Below are positions 45,093 to 58,500 of a stretch of 64,000 nucleotides of DNA, piece by piece. The notes below the pieces were generated by a model. It saw only the letters and a list, made by a program, of their open reading frames with translations. It was not told the DNA's origin and made no database searches. The translations under genes were made by a program, and so were the position numbers. The stretch is from Rhynchospora pubera (taxonomy: Eukaryota; Streptophyta; Magnoliopsida; Poales; Cyperaceae): positions 232,394,473-232,458,472 of the forward strand of contig CM051462.1 of assembly GCA_028095005.1 (NCBI GenBank). Direction: 5' to 3'. Every line of letters starts with the position of its first letter. The stretch's first letter is position 1.

Positions 45093-46492
45093 ACTGATCG
45101 CGCATAACACAAGTAAATATAGCATACTTTTGCCAAAAAAAAAAAATCGTCCTATATATTATATTAAGATCTGCATGCACTTAATGGTGTGGAACTCATT
45201 TAGCATACCGATAAAATGGTAATATAAGAGTCAATTAAATTCTTGCTTGATATTGAATTCAAATTAATTGTTGGATAACATAAATCTAAACATGATTGAC
45301 AAAATCATCACATTACTATTATAATACCATCTGTACTATGCTAAATAAAATGTTTTGCCGTTCAAAACTGTGATTTGCAGGATTAATATAACAACTTGGA
45401 GTATGCAAAATAATAACAATATTGTATTGAATATTTGGAAACTTAAAAATGTCACAGAAAGCAGAAACGATACTAATTTTTAAAATAGATAAAATCAGAT
45501 AGAACCCCCACAAATCTTCACCATTCGGATATAAACCTCTCAAATCTTCAAAATTTGATATAATTAAACCCCTCTAATCTCCTTAAATAGAGACATAAAC
45601 CTTTTCATTAATTTTAATAAAAAAAATTGGAGTTATTAAAAATGTAAATACGAGTTAAAAGAACTACTTGAAATATTCATCGTAACAAGAGGTCAATAAT
45701 TGGCTAATTAAAACGATACTCAAACAAGAGGTCAACGATTAGTTAATTAAGATTTCTATTTATATTCTTTTTTATTTAAACAAAAATAAAATCGTATGAT
45801 ACCATGGTATATATAATACTGAAGCATATGCTCCTAGAAATGCAATTTAGAATTTGATCTGATTTGGCTGCTAAGTCTTAGCACTAGAACTGTAAATAAA
45901 ATATATCGTAAGTTCATAACTATATCGATCGTACATAAGAAGAAATTGATATGATCATGATCCCATTGTTATGTTTATATAAGGACATGATATCTAGACA
46001 ACACGCTCATTTGACAAAAATTTTCACCCAACCTCCTCATCATCAAATACAATACGTTATAGATGTGGACATGTGGTGCATTTGGGGACCCCGGAACACA
46101 TTGAAAATAGGCATTAAGGTCCACTAAAAGTATTATTTTTGGGATCTTTTCCCCTCTTCACCCAACTTATTGAACTGTATGATTATTGTTTATTGAGGTC
46201 CACTTGGCATGCAAATATCAGATCTTCCTGCTAAATAATTACATAAGATTCTGATCTAATTGTACTGATTGTAATCTGATTTTAGTTTTTGTTAATTGAG
46301 GATAGCATGGGCCTGTCCAGGTGTTCCTGAAGAATATATAGTTGGTTATCATGGGCTTTATTTTTGGATTGTATTTCACATTGAAATTTAATTTGTATGA
46401 TATGTTTCCCTTGTGCTCCACTTTCAATAGAGCTGAGGGAGAGTAGATTTTATAAAAGTAGATGATGGAAGGGGAGATGAAGATAGAGATTT

Positions 46493-46719
46493 GTGCTAAA
46501 GGAAATTTCAGCAAATGTAGAATCTTAGAGAAAACATGGCTAGTTGTTGTTTAACTAGTTTTTCTTTTTCTTGCTTGTATAGATCTTAGTTTAGCTGTTA
46601 TTTTCTTTTTTATCTTTTATTTTTCTCTTTTTCTTTGTTCTATTTGTAAATATTTAATATTTTTTTACTAATAAAATTGTCGGTGTGGTGCTTTGCCACC
46701 CGTCCTTCAAAAAAAAAAA
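46493..46719 (+). mobile_element. 5'-truncated LINE 3' end with 14-bp TSD
   Basis: A 227-bp insert ending GTGGTGCTTTGCCACCCGTC, then poly-A. Exact duplication GAAGATAGAGATTT flanks it (46479-46492, 46720-46733). Poly-A and long duplication show target-primed reverse transcription. No coding part remains. Confidence 0.85.
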
Positions 46720-46805
46720 GAAGATAGAGATTTACTCGCTCCAGAAGCGTAGGTGAGACTGGATTAAGCTGTTATGTTATTCCTTTGAAAAGCAACGGTA
46801 AAGAT

Positions 46806-47295
46806 TGTTGGTGCAAAATCAAATAAATTAATTTGGATAGCATGAAATAAATAAAATAAGTAATCAAAACATTTTTACCCGAATCGCGCGTTGTCCTTAA
46901 GCGTATTTCGTCTCAACGTGCAAAAGGAACTGCAACCAAGATAATTCAGGTAGGTGTCGCTCCTTAGGGCACGGCCGGAGAAGTGAATGATGAGAGATCT
47001 CCACAAAATCCAGCAGAATTTATAGGTATAATATTTCAAATAAAGTTGGAGTATTACTGTGAGTAATATAAAAAAAAATGAAAATTGAATTGGAATTGGA
47101 AACAAAATTTTCTCTATAACAAATATTGTTATTTCTCGGGTTATTTTCTGATGGAAAATGGAACATCAATATATAAAGTCTCAAAAGCAACGGCTAATAT
47201 AGTCCATTATTAATTATAGATATTAATGTATTAATTGAGAAATGATGATGGACAAATGACCACGATTGGCACATATAAATTCAGATTTAATTCCT
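46806..47295. mobile_element. older truncated LTR of the 37687 family
   Basis: Starts TGTTGGTGCAAAATCAAATA and matches the LTR at 37687 with many substitutions and small indels (shared words CTTAGGGCACG and AATCCAGCAGAATTTAT). It loses similarity near 47295, before the LTR's 3' third. Confidence 0.82.
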
Positions 47296-48912
47296 AAATA
47301 AATTCAGATCTAATCCTCTAAATTTTGGTTGCGAAGCACAGCTAAGATCACCAGGGACACGTGATATTCTCGATACTTTCATCAACTAAAAAAAAAGAAA
47401 TATAGTATATCCCATATACAGCTTTCGTAATATGAATCGAAAAAAAAAAAAAAATCTTTGTTCTAATACCGGAGACAGAGCCATCTTCAGAAAATCTAAT
47501 GTGGCAATTTATAGTCTTGAACGAAGAAACAATACTTTCAAATAATTTTCTTCAAGAAGTCAATTCATATCTGGATCCTGTGCTCTATTGCCGTACGTAT
47601 GTTAGCAATCAAATACAATATATATTATCTAGATACTGGGTTTATGGATATTAAAACAAAAGTTTAATATTGCTACGACAAAGATATTTCAAAAGCTACT
47701 TTATAGGCCAAACAATTTTCTAAGCATTGAATTTTATATATAAGTTATTTTTACATATAATCTAATGGGTCACAGATCAAATAATAAAATATAACATTAT
47801 TTTTGTTTATTTAATGTTGTGTCTATAAAATTCCATTAACACGTTCACTTCCCATCAATTGTTTCTAATAAGTAAACTATAAAGTATAATCATAATTATT
47901 AGAATGAAGTCAATGAATCTTCTATGCTAATTTTTTCTTAAAAATATTCAATTTACACATCAGATATGTGTCAGCAACTAATCAATTAATTGATTTAGAT
48001 TTTTGTTTTGATTTGTTTAAGTCAAGCTCTTATGTTTTATCTTCCGATGTAAGATTTAAAATATATATTATTAGGCGGCAATAATCGTGGGTATGGGAAA
48101 CATAAAGAAAAATTCAAATGTTAAACTTTTATGTGGCTGTACTTATTTACAAATGCCTGGTAATGGCAACCACTAAAATCATTTTAGAGAAGCTATAGTA
48201 AAAATTGTTGCATGTTAGATTAAAATAATATAATTTGAAAATATAATTGATATATTGTAGTAAAGTTTATACGTAGGCTAACTCAACAGCCGCCGGAAAA
48301 AATATATATTGTGTAATGTATTAATTTATTATGCATATATGTGCTAGGGAGTTAGGTACGTGACTTGAACGTGGCTTGCACCAATGGATATATACTTAGC
48401 AACAAAATATTGGTCATATTTCACAGGAGAAACTATCAAAATTGATCAGTTCAATCTTTGTTTCTAGATTAATTAAGCCTTTGAGTTCTTTTGCATTTCT
48501 TTTTCCCTTCTTAAATTTCAAAGTCGGCTTTGAATTTTTCCGAACCATCTACCGAAACAAGGAGGCCATTTAGACCATTTATCCACAAAAACCAATGTAG
48601 TAGTCAACGGTGGTTTCTTTGACATTATCCAAAAAAGAACAAAGGAAAAAAAAAAGGCACATAATAGTTGGTAATTAGCCTTATCCAGTCATTCCAGTGG
48701 CGCCTTACTGAAGGAAATAGCGAGTAAGATAAATTTAGAGGCTGTCAATAACGCTCCAAGAGCAAAGTAGTGTAGTGATCCTCGAAATGTCTTTTGAGTG
48801 CTGTCAAACGAGTTTAAAGCATAGTAATAGTATACATTCGAATTGCATTATGTTGTAGCATATATTTTGAATCAGTTGTTCATATATAAAGGGTGAGAAA
48901 ATTATTTCTAAT
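47296..48912. other. intergenic, nothing supported
   Basis: AT-rich. No ORF, RNA or terminal-repeat structure that I can support. Confidence 0.4.
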
Positions 48913-49071
48913 GGCTGTGTTTGGATTGGAGTGAGAATAATAGAATAAGAAAAAATGAGAATAAATTTATTATTAAACCATCCAAACTTTTCACAAAGTT
49001 AGACACTTCCCAATACTTCTTCCTTATTTCTTTCCTTATTCCTCTTATTCCCACACCATCCAAACGGAGCC
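48913..49071. mobile_element. Tourist-like MITE, TSD AAT
   Basis: GGCTGTGTTTGGATTGG...CCATCCAAACGGAGCC with duplication AAT (48910-48912, 49072-49074). Confidence 0.87.
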
Positions 49072-49161
49072 AATAATAATATCAAATTGAACATCTTTTA
49101 TATATAAAAAATATACCGCAATTATATTATTAATATATAAGTCTAAAAATTTTATCTCTAA

Positions 49162-49873
49162 CACACTGTTTGGATTGAAGGGAACGGACGAAAAGGGACG
49201 GAAATTTTATGATTTTCCGTGTTTGGATGAGAGTAAAATCGCGAGAGACATTTTATCGGGTGGAGAAGCATTTTCCTTCCGTATTCTCTTTTCAACGCAA
49301 ATCCATTATCCTCCAATTTGGGATGGAGAGGAGGGAAATAAAAATACGGAGCAAGATTTTTAAGCTGAAAAGACATCAATACCTCTATTTTTGTCTTTTG
49401 TATTCAGATGAGACCGATGAAACGAAGAATCAAAAAATTCAGAAATTAGAAGCCTTAAATCAGTCTAGAATTACAAGTTTAGAAAAACAAAGGGACAGAT
49501 AAAGAAAAGATGGGGATCTCCTAAGACCATTTGTTATAGTGTCATATTAGTCGTAAGCAATCTATTAATTTACGTTAATCAAAGTTAGTACAAACATAAG
49601 GTTACATGTGCTTGTGCACATATCCTGTATTTGTTTCTATATTCACATTAATTTGTGCAGGGATAAAGTAGACAAAAATTTATATTTTTACTTCATTGAA
49701 ATAATCCATCCAAATAAGAAATGAGAAGGCCAAAAAAAAAAAAATTTTCCTTCCCCTTCATTTCTCATCCAAACAAAAAATATAAAATTATTTTACTTTC
49801 CATCCCATCTCTTTTCTTCCCTCTTTATATTTTACTCTCCCTCCCATCTTCTACCACCGAACCAAACAGAGTG
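49162..49873. mobile_element. PIF/Harbinger-like element, 712 bp, TSD TAA
   Basis: Terminal repeats CACACTGTTTGG / CCAAACAGAGTG (one mismatch) with duplication TAA (49159-49161, 49874-49876). Several open frames of 60-97 codons lie inside the left part, but none shows a DDE or Myb-like domain. Non-autonomous; larger than the Tourist-like MITEs here and lacking their core. Confidence 0.72.
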
Positions 49874-50762
49874 TAAGTAGTTTATTTTTTTATTCGTACA
49901 TTAAAAAATGGGAAAAAAAAGATATTTTTTGAACAAAAAGTAAAAATATTAAGAGATCTTAAGTTAAAACTCATGCATGAACATTACTATTTATTTAGTT
50001 AAACATTATACAAAACTCGAACCATTCAGTGTTTCCAGGAAAATATTCTCTTCTAGATAAACAAATTTTTTTTTGACCGGACAAAACTTTCTAAATGGAG
50101 CAGGAAAAGAAACCCATAAAGTTAGCGCCACTGGCGGTTAAATGAAGTTCTCAATGGTTTGGATTCATTCAAAAGTTGGAGATGGGCCAATAAAAATATT
50201 TAATTTCAAATCATCTTTTTTCAAGTTGAATATAATCGGAGTGGGCATATTTGAGTGGTTAGTGGAGTAAGTGTCCGGTATAAATGCAATAGTTTCCGTA
50301 GCTTTGAAGTTTATTGTAATAAATGAAACAAAGAAAGAAACAAGTTTTCAAAATTCGTACGTTCTTTGCTTTGGTTCAAAGAAATCATGAATCAATTTTA
50401 CAGTAAAAAAATAGTAAATGTGATGTAAGCATATGGGCCAAGATAGTAAAGTAAAAACGGAAGGAAAATCCATTCTCTTGTTTTGCTTTCTTTAAAAAAC
50501 ATTAGATTGCTTATAATTTGATCATGGAGGCAAGAATTGACAAGCTTAACAAGTGTAATCCTGTAATCATGTTTTTTTCCTAGGCTTTTCCTTTTATTAA
50601 ATATATCGATAAATCGATAAATATAGGAAAATTATAACTTTTAATTTTTTTACAATGTGGATTGTTTGTTTCTTCGTTTACACATGCAGAGTATTCCGAA
50701 AGCATAGGAGGTATCCAATTTTAGGGAAATTGAGCGAATCCAGCCCACAGTATGTACCAGGA
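49874..50762. other. intergenic, nothing supported
   Basis: AT-rich, no features found. Confidence 0.4.
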
Positions 50763-50785
50763 CTCGGGTCACTTCCGTAGTATAT

Positions 50786-50930
50786 ACTTTTTAAAGATAA
50801 ATTAGAATCAAGTCTTTCAATTTATTTTAAAAATAAATGTTTATGAAAGATCCTCCAGCCGGATTTCGATCTTGCGACCTTTCATTTAATATGTATTGCT
50901 CTTTGCTACTAGATCAAAGGCTGGTTCTTG
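50786..50930 (-). mobile_element. tRNA-derived SINE, second copy
   Basis: Matches 2754-2900 in the minus orientation: AAGATCGAAATCCGGC lies at the B-box position and ATCTAGTAGCAAAG at the A-box, with an A/T-rich tail toward 50786. More diverged than the first copy. Confidence 0.7.
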
Positions 50931-50939
50931 GTCTGTGAA

Positions 50940-51110
50940 ATTCTCTGCAGTATTGCAGAGAGTAGTGCTGCTTTCTGTCAAACGATCAATTATGAGTGGC
51001 CCGTGATAAATATCAGATTCATACGGTCCGTAAATCTTAATTGTCAAAATTAGATCGGACGGTTGTGTTCCATCACTGCAGAGAGTACTGCTCTGTGCAG
51101 TACAGAGGAT
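50940..51110. mobile_element. foldback MITE of the ATCCTCTG group
   Basis: Left CTCTGCAGTATTGCAGAGAG and right ACTGCAGAGAGTACTGCTCT...CAGTACAGAGGAT are inverted. The inner words ACGGTCCGTAAATC and TTAGATCGGACGG are also found in the copies at 44896 and 54797. It abuts the SINE, and the pair is bracketed by CTCGGGTCAC (50763-50772, 51119-51128). Confidence 0.65.
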
Positions 51111-51128
51111 ATTTATCTCTCGGGTCAC

Positions 51129-54100
51129 ACTCACACAGTGCATGAATGTCGCATTGAGGTGATAAAAGCCTATTAAGGTTATAACAAAAAAATTGACCAC
51201 AGTTAGATGTCAAAAAAAAAAAAAGTCTATTAAGGTTGAAACAAACCATGGTTATAACAAAAATGACCGCCTATTTGTTTCCACTTTAATCTGTCAAGCA
51301 CATTTTAGTTCAATGAAATTTTGTAATCAAACAGTTGAACATAGCTCTGATCGAAATGAGTTTTTTCTTCTTAGGAATTGGATTTTAAATTTTCATATTA
51401 TGGAAATTCTCTGATCGAAATAAATTGATTTTGTTTTATTTGATCAAAATTCTTATGTTCCGAAAAAAAATATTTTTAATTAATTCTAATCTAATAAAAT
51501 TAAATCAAATCTCATTGTAGTGTAGACCATTTCCACCAGAGTCATATTCCAACAACTCTATATATATATAACGATTTTACAGCATGAAGCAATTATTTTG
51601 ATTCCATGTGCTCAAAGAATGTGCCATTCGTGCTCCTTGTCTTCATTTCTTTTTTTTTCTTTTTTCTTTGAGTACACTTTTCCATTTTTCTATTTATTTG
51701 TTTATTTTTGGCAGTAGCAATCAAGGTATAGATTTTAGGGGGCAATAACCTGACGATTGCTTGCTTTATTCCAAAGCCCACTGGTTGTTTTTGGAGTGAA
51801 AAGCAAAGAGGGAAAAATAATTGAATTATTAAAAAAAATAATTTGGGTTTGGAATAAAACCAGACTAGGGTCAGAACAAAGAAGTGAGGTCGTTACTCGT
51901 TAGTGCTCCCGTGATGCATCAAACGTGCCTCACTTAATATTATTTATCTTTTTTTTTTAATTTCTTTTGAAGGAATGGTTAGCCTTTAATTAGACAATAT
52001 CAGAATTCGTAATATAAAATTATACCTGTTTCCAGAGCGTAGTAAATTAGTAATTATTCTTCTGCCGGCTAACATATATACAACTTAGCACTTAATGGAA
52101 GTGATTTTTTTAAGATCAATACTTTATAATTTGACAGATTCAGATTGTGACATGTCTATGCTTGGGTTTGGCACTGTATTTATGTGAGAGACTAATTGAG
52201 AAATAAGTACATTGTGTTGCGCTATATGATCAATGAGGACCGTTCGATTAGTACGCCGTAAATGCAATTGCTGCAAACTTGATGCTAACAAAGTTACCGG
52301 CTAAATAAGAAAATTGTCAATTATTTTAATTTTTAAATCATGCATTATCCATTCGTCCCAATTCAAGCTTAGGTCAAGAAAGCTATATATCACTTATATA
52401 TATATATATTTTTTTTTCTAAAAAAAGAGAAGTCTCCATCATCAGCCAGCAGGGTTAAAAAAATATGCAATCGTCTAATACTATATATTATATTATATTA
52501 AACTCATGGCGGACATCACTCGTCAAATTCCAACCAAGTCAATTGTCATTTTAAAAAATAATCATTAATTACCATCATTCCAAGGTTGAAGCTAAATGAT
52601 TATTTAATGGAATTGTTTAATTGAATGTCTTGGATATCCGGTACAGTCTCTACTTGAAGCTTATTGTTCACGCAATGTTGCTCGATGTGTAGTTTAAGCA
52701 CTCATTTATTGAAGCCAAACTATTGAAAATAGTCACTAATTCCACACAAATAAGATCAGTGTCTATTATGAAAACTCAAATTAATATAAGTACTTTTGCT
52801 ATATAAATTCATTAAACCATTAATAAAATCAGTGTTATCGAAAACTCAAATTGATAAAAGCACTTTTGCTAATTAAACTAAAAAAATAAGATTAGTATCG
52901 GAACCCAACTATTCGTTCTCGTTTCTTTGCAAAATTTTTTAATTTTAAAGTTAGATGCTTAATTATTTTAATTTTATTTTCATCCAACCCCTGCAGTCTT
53001 CTTATTTTAAAATTTTATCTTCGAGTGAATTAATTAAGAATATCTTTCACACTATAGTATGCATGGTTAGAGCTTTATTCCTGAAATTTTCGTTCACGTT
53101 GTTTAATGAAACTAGCCTTCGTATCGTGGGCAAATAAAAAATAAAATAATATTAGATAATAAAAATATATTGCTCAATTAAAAATAAGTTGGGTGTCTTA
53201 GACCTCCAATTTATCTTTAAAAAAATTATATTGCTCAATCTACCAACGATATAAATAGATATATTATTCAATTTATTTCTTTATTAGATAAAAAATTAAA
53301 ATATATTATTTCTTCGTCTAGCGATTGATATCCAACCACAAATCGTTTGAACGGTACAAACATATATTTACACGCCACATTTAGCGTGTAATGGATATGT
53401 ACGTTTATAAGAAGTATATATAGATTAATCTTCTTCGCATGTATATACTTTGGGTCCCAATCCGGACTACCGGAAATGAATTTTAGGTTTCCACAAAAAA
53501 AAAATAAATAAGTAAAAGAAAGGCAAAAGTCAAGGCTACGTAAAACCCTAAAACCGGAAGGGCGGATGGGGCCCATAGTCTATCTTGTTGTCTTAATTTT
53601 AGCAATTTTACGCCATTATAGGAACCCGTTCCCTTAATTTTCTTATTGTTTCCAACATGAAGTCCGGTACCACGTGGCTGTTTCCCCATGTAGCTGACAA
53701 ATCAAATAAAGTAAACTTTCGGGAGAAAATCTCACTATATATTACAGACTAGCCCCTGTAATTTTACAATATCGTACACCCACAATAAAATATGTAAAAT
53801 TTTATTTGAGTTTTTATGAGACGAACAAAATAAAATCTCTACTTATTTTTTTAAGATACTAGACGAAACCACTTATAACTAATTAGATGATGTACTCTAA
53901 CGATTCTTTTCTAAATTACATCATGTATAAGCACTGTACAGTATTTTACATTAATCAAATGAATTATTTTCATTGAACTAGCTTAATTAAAATTCGAAAA
54001 TTTTCATCAATTTTATATTTAACACATCCTATCTCGAATTGAAAGAATTTATTTATTTTCTATTATCTTCAATGATAGATTTTAATTTGACCGTTTATAG

Positions 54101-54790
54101 GATATACTTTTTACAGCCCAATGACATTATTTATCCATCAAAATTTTTGAAAAGTTGTTATTCATTTAAGAAAACTTGTTATCTTTTTAATTTCAAAGGC
54201 CGGTTGGTGAAGAGCCAATGGCAAAAATAATTATTATGCATTAAAATTGTGATTGCAAAAAAAATCTTATTGCAATTTCTAATGATAATCATTCAATAAT
54301 TATATCTATATAAGGCGTTAATGTGCATAACAGAACGACCAATAATAGTTTGAGTATCATTTTAGATGCAGTAAAAATCTTCATTGTCGTATTTTACCAT
54401 ACACAAGATCTGAGATTGTAATTTGGACTAATACGCAGGTTGCATATGCAATTTTGACTAACTATGGTAAGTAATGGGGACCGCGTTGGGTTTCTTCGTT
54501 AATTTCTCCAGTTTCCATAGCAGGAAAAATCCCACGGTTCTAACTTTTAAGAAGGATACGTATCTAGATCAAAAGGAAAGAAGCGACTCCAGTTTCTTAA
54601 CAATGGAGTGAAAAAATTTCCAAAAATTTCAGATTTGACGAAGATACGGCAGAATCTTGTTCTCCCGTGCCTTCCAGTAAATCTCCTCCGTAATCAGTTC
54701 AACTTTTCTGTGGGTCCCACCTGGAATTTTGTTTCGGTTTCCTTTATTTCCCAACCCGCTTCAACTGTTCCGCATAAACTTACATACACA
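51129..54790. other. intergenic, nothing supported
   Basis: AT-rich. Short open frames are scattered with no recognisable domain. 54600-54790 is somewhat CT-richer but shows no gene. Confidence 0.4.
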
Positions 54791-54796
54791 GAGCGG

Positions 54797-55002
54797 TATC
54801 CTCTGCCAACCTTTTGAGGTTGGTAGAGGGCCAACTCTTGATCCGAGCCGTTTGATCTAATTTTGATGGTTAAGATTTTTCGGGCCTATCAATCTCAGTT
54901 ACATGCACGGGGCTCTCTTAACCGTTGAGATTAGATATAACGGTTTAGATCGAAAGTTGTCACTCTGCCAACCTTAAAAGGTCGGTAGAGGATGTGATTC
55001 CT
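54797..55002. mobile_element. foldback MITE upstream of CTP synthase
   Basis: Left ATCCTCTGCCAACCTTTTGA pairs with right CAACCTTAAAAGGTCGGTAG followed by AGGAT. Inner arms have GAGCCGTTTGATCTAAT and ATTAGATATAACGGTTTAG. It lies about 530 bp upstream of the CTP synthase ATG. Confidence 0.7.
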
Positions 55003-55017
55003 CGCACGTCTCCAGTA

Positions 55018-55193
55018 GTACGGATTATTCGGACTCTTTCAACCCGATCTGGACCGTCCGTTTCAGATGGAAGGTTCAGATCGTTCCAGAGGGTTTTTGA
55101 CAGAAAAGGGGGAATACGGTCAGTCTAATCTACGTCGTCCGATCTAAAATGAACGGGTTGGATCAGAGTAAAAAAGTCCAACGGCATCCGTAC
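55018..55193. repeat. second foldback upstream of CTP synthase
   Basis: GTACGGATTATTCGGACTC...ACCGTCCGTTTCAGATGG pairs imperfectly with CCGATCTAAAATGAACGG...CCAACGGCATCCGTAC. About 176 bp, adjacent to the foldback at 54797-55002 and about 160 bp from the likely TATA box. Confidence 0.65.
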
Positions 55194-55356
55194 AAAAGAT
55201 CGGAGTGAGATTCATTGGAGCAGATTAAACTGTCAGTGGGTCCATATTCGATAGAAAAATGAGGAATTTTGTCATGTAGTGTATTCTGTACGGCAATAGA
55301 CCAGGTTCAACCCCAATGGTGCGTTTAACCCTTTTCTCTCTCTCTCGCCTCTTTTC

Positions 55357-55532
55357 TATATATCGGCTCACTATCTTTGCGACGGCTGGGTATTGGGATT
55401 GAGAGAAACCCAAAAAGAGGGAGAGAGAGAGAAGTGAAAAGAGAATAGTATCTACGTTTCTCTCTTTTTTTTCTCAGCACATCACTTGGTTGTGGTGGTG
55501 TCGAGTGGTAAAGAGAGAGCAAAGCAACAGAG
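55357..55532 (+). promoter_or_regulatory. CTP synthase TATA box and 5' UTR
   Basis: TATATAT at 55357-55363 follows a CT-rich tract (55331-55355). A GA-rich then CT-rich leader (55400-55470) leads to the ATG at 55533. The exact start site is inferred from TATA spacing. Confidence 0.5.
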
Positions 55533-58500
55533 ATGAAGTACGTGTTGGTAACTGGTGGGGTCGTGAGCGGCTTGGGAAAGGGGGTCACGGCGAGTAGCAT
55601 AGGTGTCGTTTTGAAAGCATGCGGCCTTCGTGTTACTTCGATAAAGATTGGTATTTTGCACCTTCTTATCTCTCTTTTCTCTCTTGTTGGTTTGGTTTGG
55701 TGCGCAGTTATTTCGTCGAATAAGGCAAAAATTGGATTGGATTTGGTTGTAGGTGCTTTTTACATGTTATGTATTATTCATGTGCTTTCTCTATGGTTGA
55801 ATGTTAAACATTGTAATGGTGTGGTGTTGCGTGAACGAACGAGAATTTCTGTAGCTGACGAACTATGTTGGGTTTCCGGCGGACTGATTTTGGGTCAATA
55901 AATTTTGAATTTATTTTAGGGTTTTTGGTTTGTTTTGGGTTTTTTTTTTAATGCAAATAAAGTGTACGAGCTTTTGTTCCCTCTGAACAATTGGTAATGA
56001 TATATTATCTTTTGTGGGAGAGATCACCTTTTCGTTCCCTTTCTAAGATTTTGGATTCTTTAAGGCCCATTTTATTTTATTTAGGGAATTTTTCTTTGCT
56101 TTTTTGACCTTCTGTTTAATTTTCTATGACTATGTCTGGGGTTTATCCTTTTTTTTTTTCTTTGCTTGGATGCTCACTCATGTATTCCTGTGCAGTCTTC
56201 ACAATTAGGGGAAGCTTATCTTTTAGGGGTTTTGTAGGGTTTAAATTTAGGACTGCTGCCGATTAATTCTCTCTTGAGAATGTTTTAGTACTCGACCAAA
56301 TGTTCAGTTCTGTGGGTACAATGTCAGATATTACATTATTATAGCTTCGCTTAGTTATTTTAATTCGAGTTTTATGTTTTGATTGCCCTCAATTTTCTTC
56401 AGTTTTACTTTTACAAATTGGTACTTCTATCTAGAAGCTTCAAGTGAACTATTTTGAAGTTACCCTCTTTTTCATCAATCATGTACCTTTTCCACTACTT
56501 ATTGATCTTTTATATATATTATTTTGATTAATTCTCTTTGATTTTTTTATTCGATTTTTGTAGATCCATACCTCAATACTGATGCCGGGACTATGTCACC
56601 ATTTGAGCATGGAGAGGTGTTTGTTTTGGATGATGGCGGAGAGGTAATAAATAAGTGAATTCTTTATTTATAATACTTTTTTCCCCAACTAACATGAAGT
56701 TTCTAATGCCAAATAATCCTTCCTTAGTAAACAAATATTACAAGTACGTATGCACTAAGACTGATTCTTCGTATTCGTTTATTATGAACTTATCTCCTTG
56801 CATTGTTTTAATTAAGTAATGATTCAGGAGCATATTTTTTATTTGTGCTTTCGTTGTAAATTGAAGGTCGATTTGGATCTTGGTAATTATGAAAGATTTT
56901 TAGATTTGAAGCTAACACGAGACAACAATATCACTACTGGAAAGATATACCAGGTACATCTTCTATACCTTGTTAAGTATTATTAGGGTACTGAAATATC
57001 TCTTTAATAAATATCTGCAGAATTGTGATGTAATCGTTTGATGGAATATTTCAGTCTGTGATCAACAAGGAGAGGAAGGGAGATTACTTGGGCAAGACTG
57101 TCCAGGTTTGTTTTATTTTCTTTCTTGAAAAATTTCAATAAAGCCCTTGTATGGTCATTAAGTTTGCATTTCTATTATGTAAATTAATTTTTTTTTATTC
57201 AGATGTCAATTTACTACAATAGCTATATTTTACTTCAAAATCAGAGTCCTATGTGTATACTCTGGCAGTAAAGCAGAGCCATTTTACTTCTCTAGAGATG
57301 AAGGGAAAATGAGTGAAAAAGACATTTACTTGCATACTTGCCAAACTTCCTGACCTTACCTATATGCATTTTTGTCTGTTGGGTGTCTAAACTTTTCTAA
57401 CTGTTTATTAAATTGGTGTGTGTTGAAGGTGGTCCCACATATAACAGATGCAATTCAAGAGTGGATAGAACGTGTAGCGATGATACCGGTTGATGGCCTT
57501 GAGGGACCCGCTGATGTCTGTGTCATAGAACTAGGTGGTACAATAGGTACTGACAAACTTTTTCAGTAAAAATTGATTTTTTTATGCAATTTTATTTGTT
57601 TATTATGTTTTACTTATTTTAATTATTTTGATACAGGGGATATTGAGTCAATGCCCTTTATTGAAGCTCTTGGCCAATTCTCGTATCGTGTTGGTAAAAC
57701 TTCTTTCTACTTGTTTTTCCTTAATTTTTTTTATTTGTTTGTTGTTAACTTGTTATACTTTCTTTCTGACATTTTTAGTTAATTTCTTCAGGTCCTGGTA
57801 ACTTCTGCTTGGTACATGTTAGTCTTGTTCCAGTTTTGAGTGTTGTTGGTGAACAGGTAAATCTTGGCACCAAATTGATAATTATTTGGATATTTTTTTA
57901 ATGCAAATTTTAAGCTCTCTCACTTATCTAATTGCAGAAAACAAAACCAACACAACACAGTGTAAGAGGTCTGAGAGGTCTGGGGCTCACTCCAAATATC
58001 TTGGCTTGCCGTAGTGCTAAGGTCAACTTTTTAGCATATAATATTATTTTCTATTTTTGTTTTGTTCAAATAAGATCTAACCTTGCTATTATGTTCTCAG
58101 GTGCTAGATGATAATGTAAAACAGAAGCTCTCCCAATTCTGTCATGTGCCAGTAATATTTCATTCTTTTATTTAACCTCTCCTGTTAGTGAATTCAGGGA
58201 TATCATGTTTCTTTCCTTTGAAGTTTGAACAATGAATAATGTTTTGTTGCTTGTAGTATATAATTTTTTCTTCTGTTTGTATAGGTTGCGAACATTGTAA
58301 CACTTCATGACGTTTCAAACATTTGGCACATCCCTTTATTGTTAAGGGTATAAATATTTCTTTCTTTGTATAAGAGTTGTTTCTGTTATTGTTTCTTCTT
58401 CAGGTATTAAATTTTGCTAATTATCTTCTGTTATAGGATCAAAAAGCACATGTGGCCATTTTGAAAACACTTGATCTCCAAAGGTTTCTCCCAACTTTTA

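Noticed and set aside
49175..49502. overlapping 62- and 97-codon plus frames
   Set aside because: Inside the 712-bp PIF/Harbinger-like element; no transposase motifs.
55290..55320. tRNA-like B-box word GGTTCAACCCC
   Set aside because: No acceptor stem or A-box at the right distance.
55650..55901. extension of CTP synthase exon 1 to codon 122
   Set aside because: Readthrough into intron 1; family sequence resumes at 56564 after a good acceptor.
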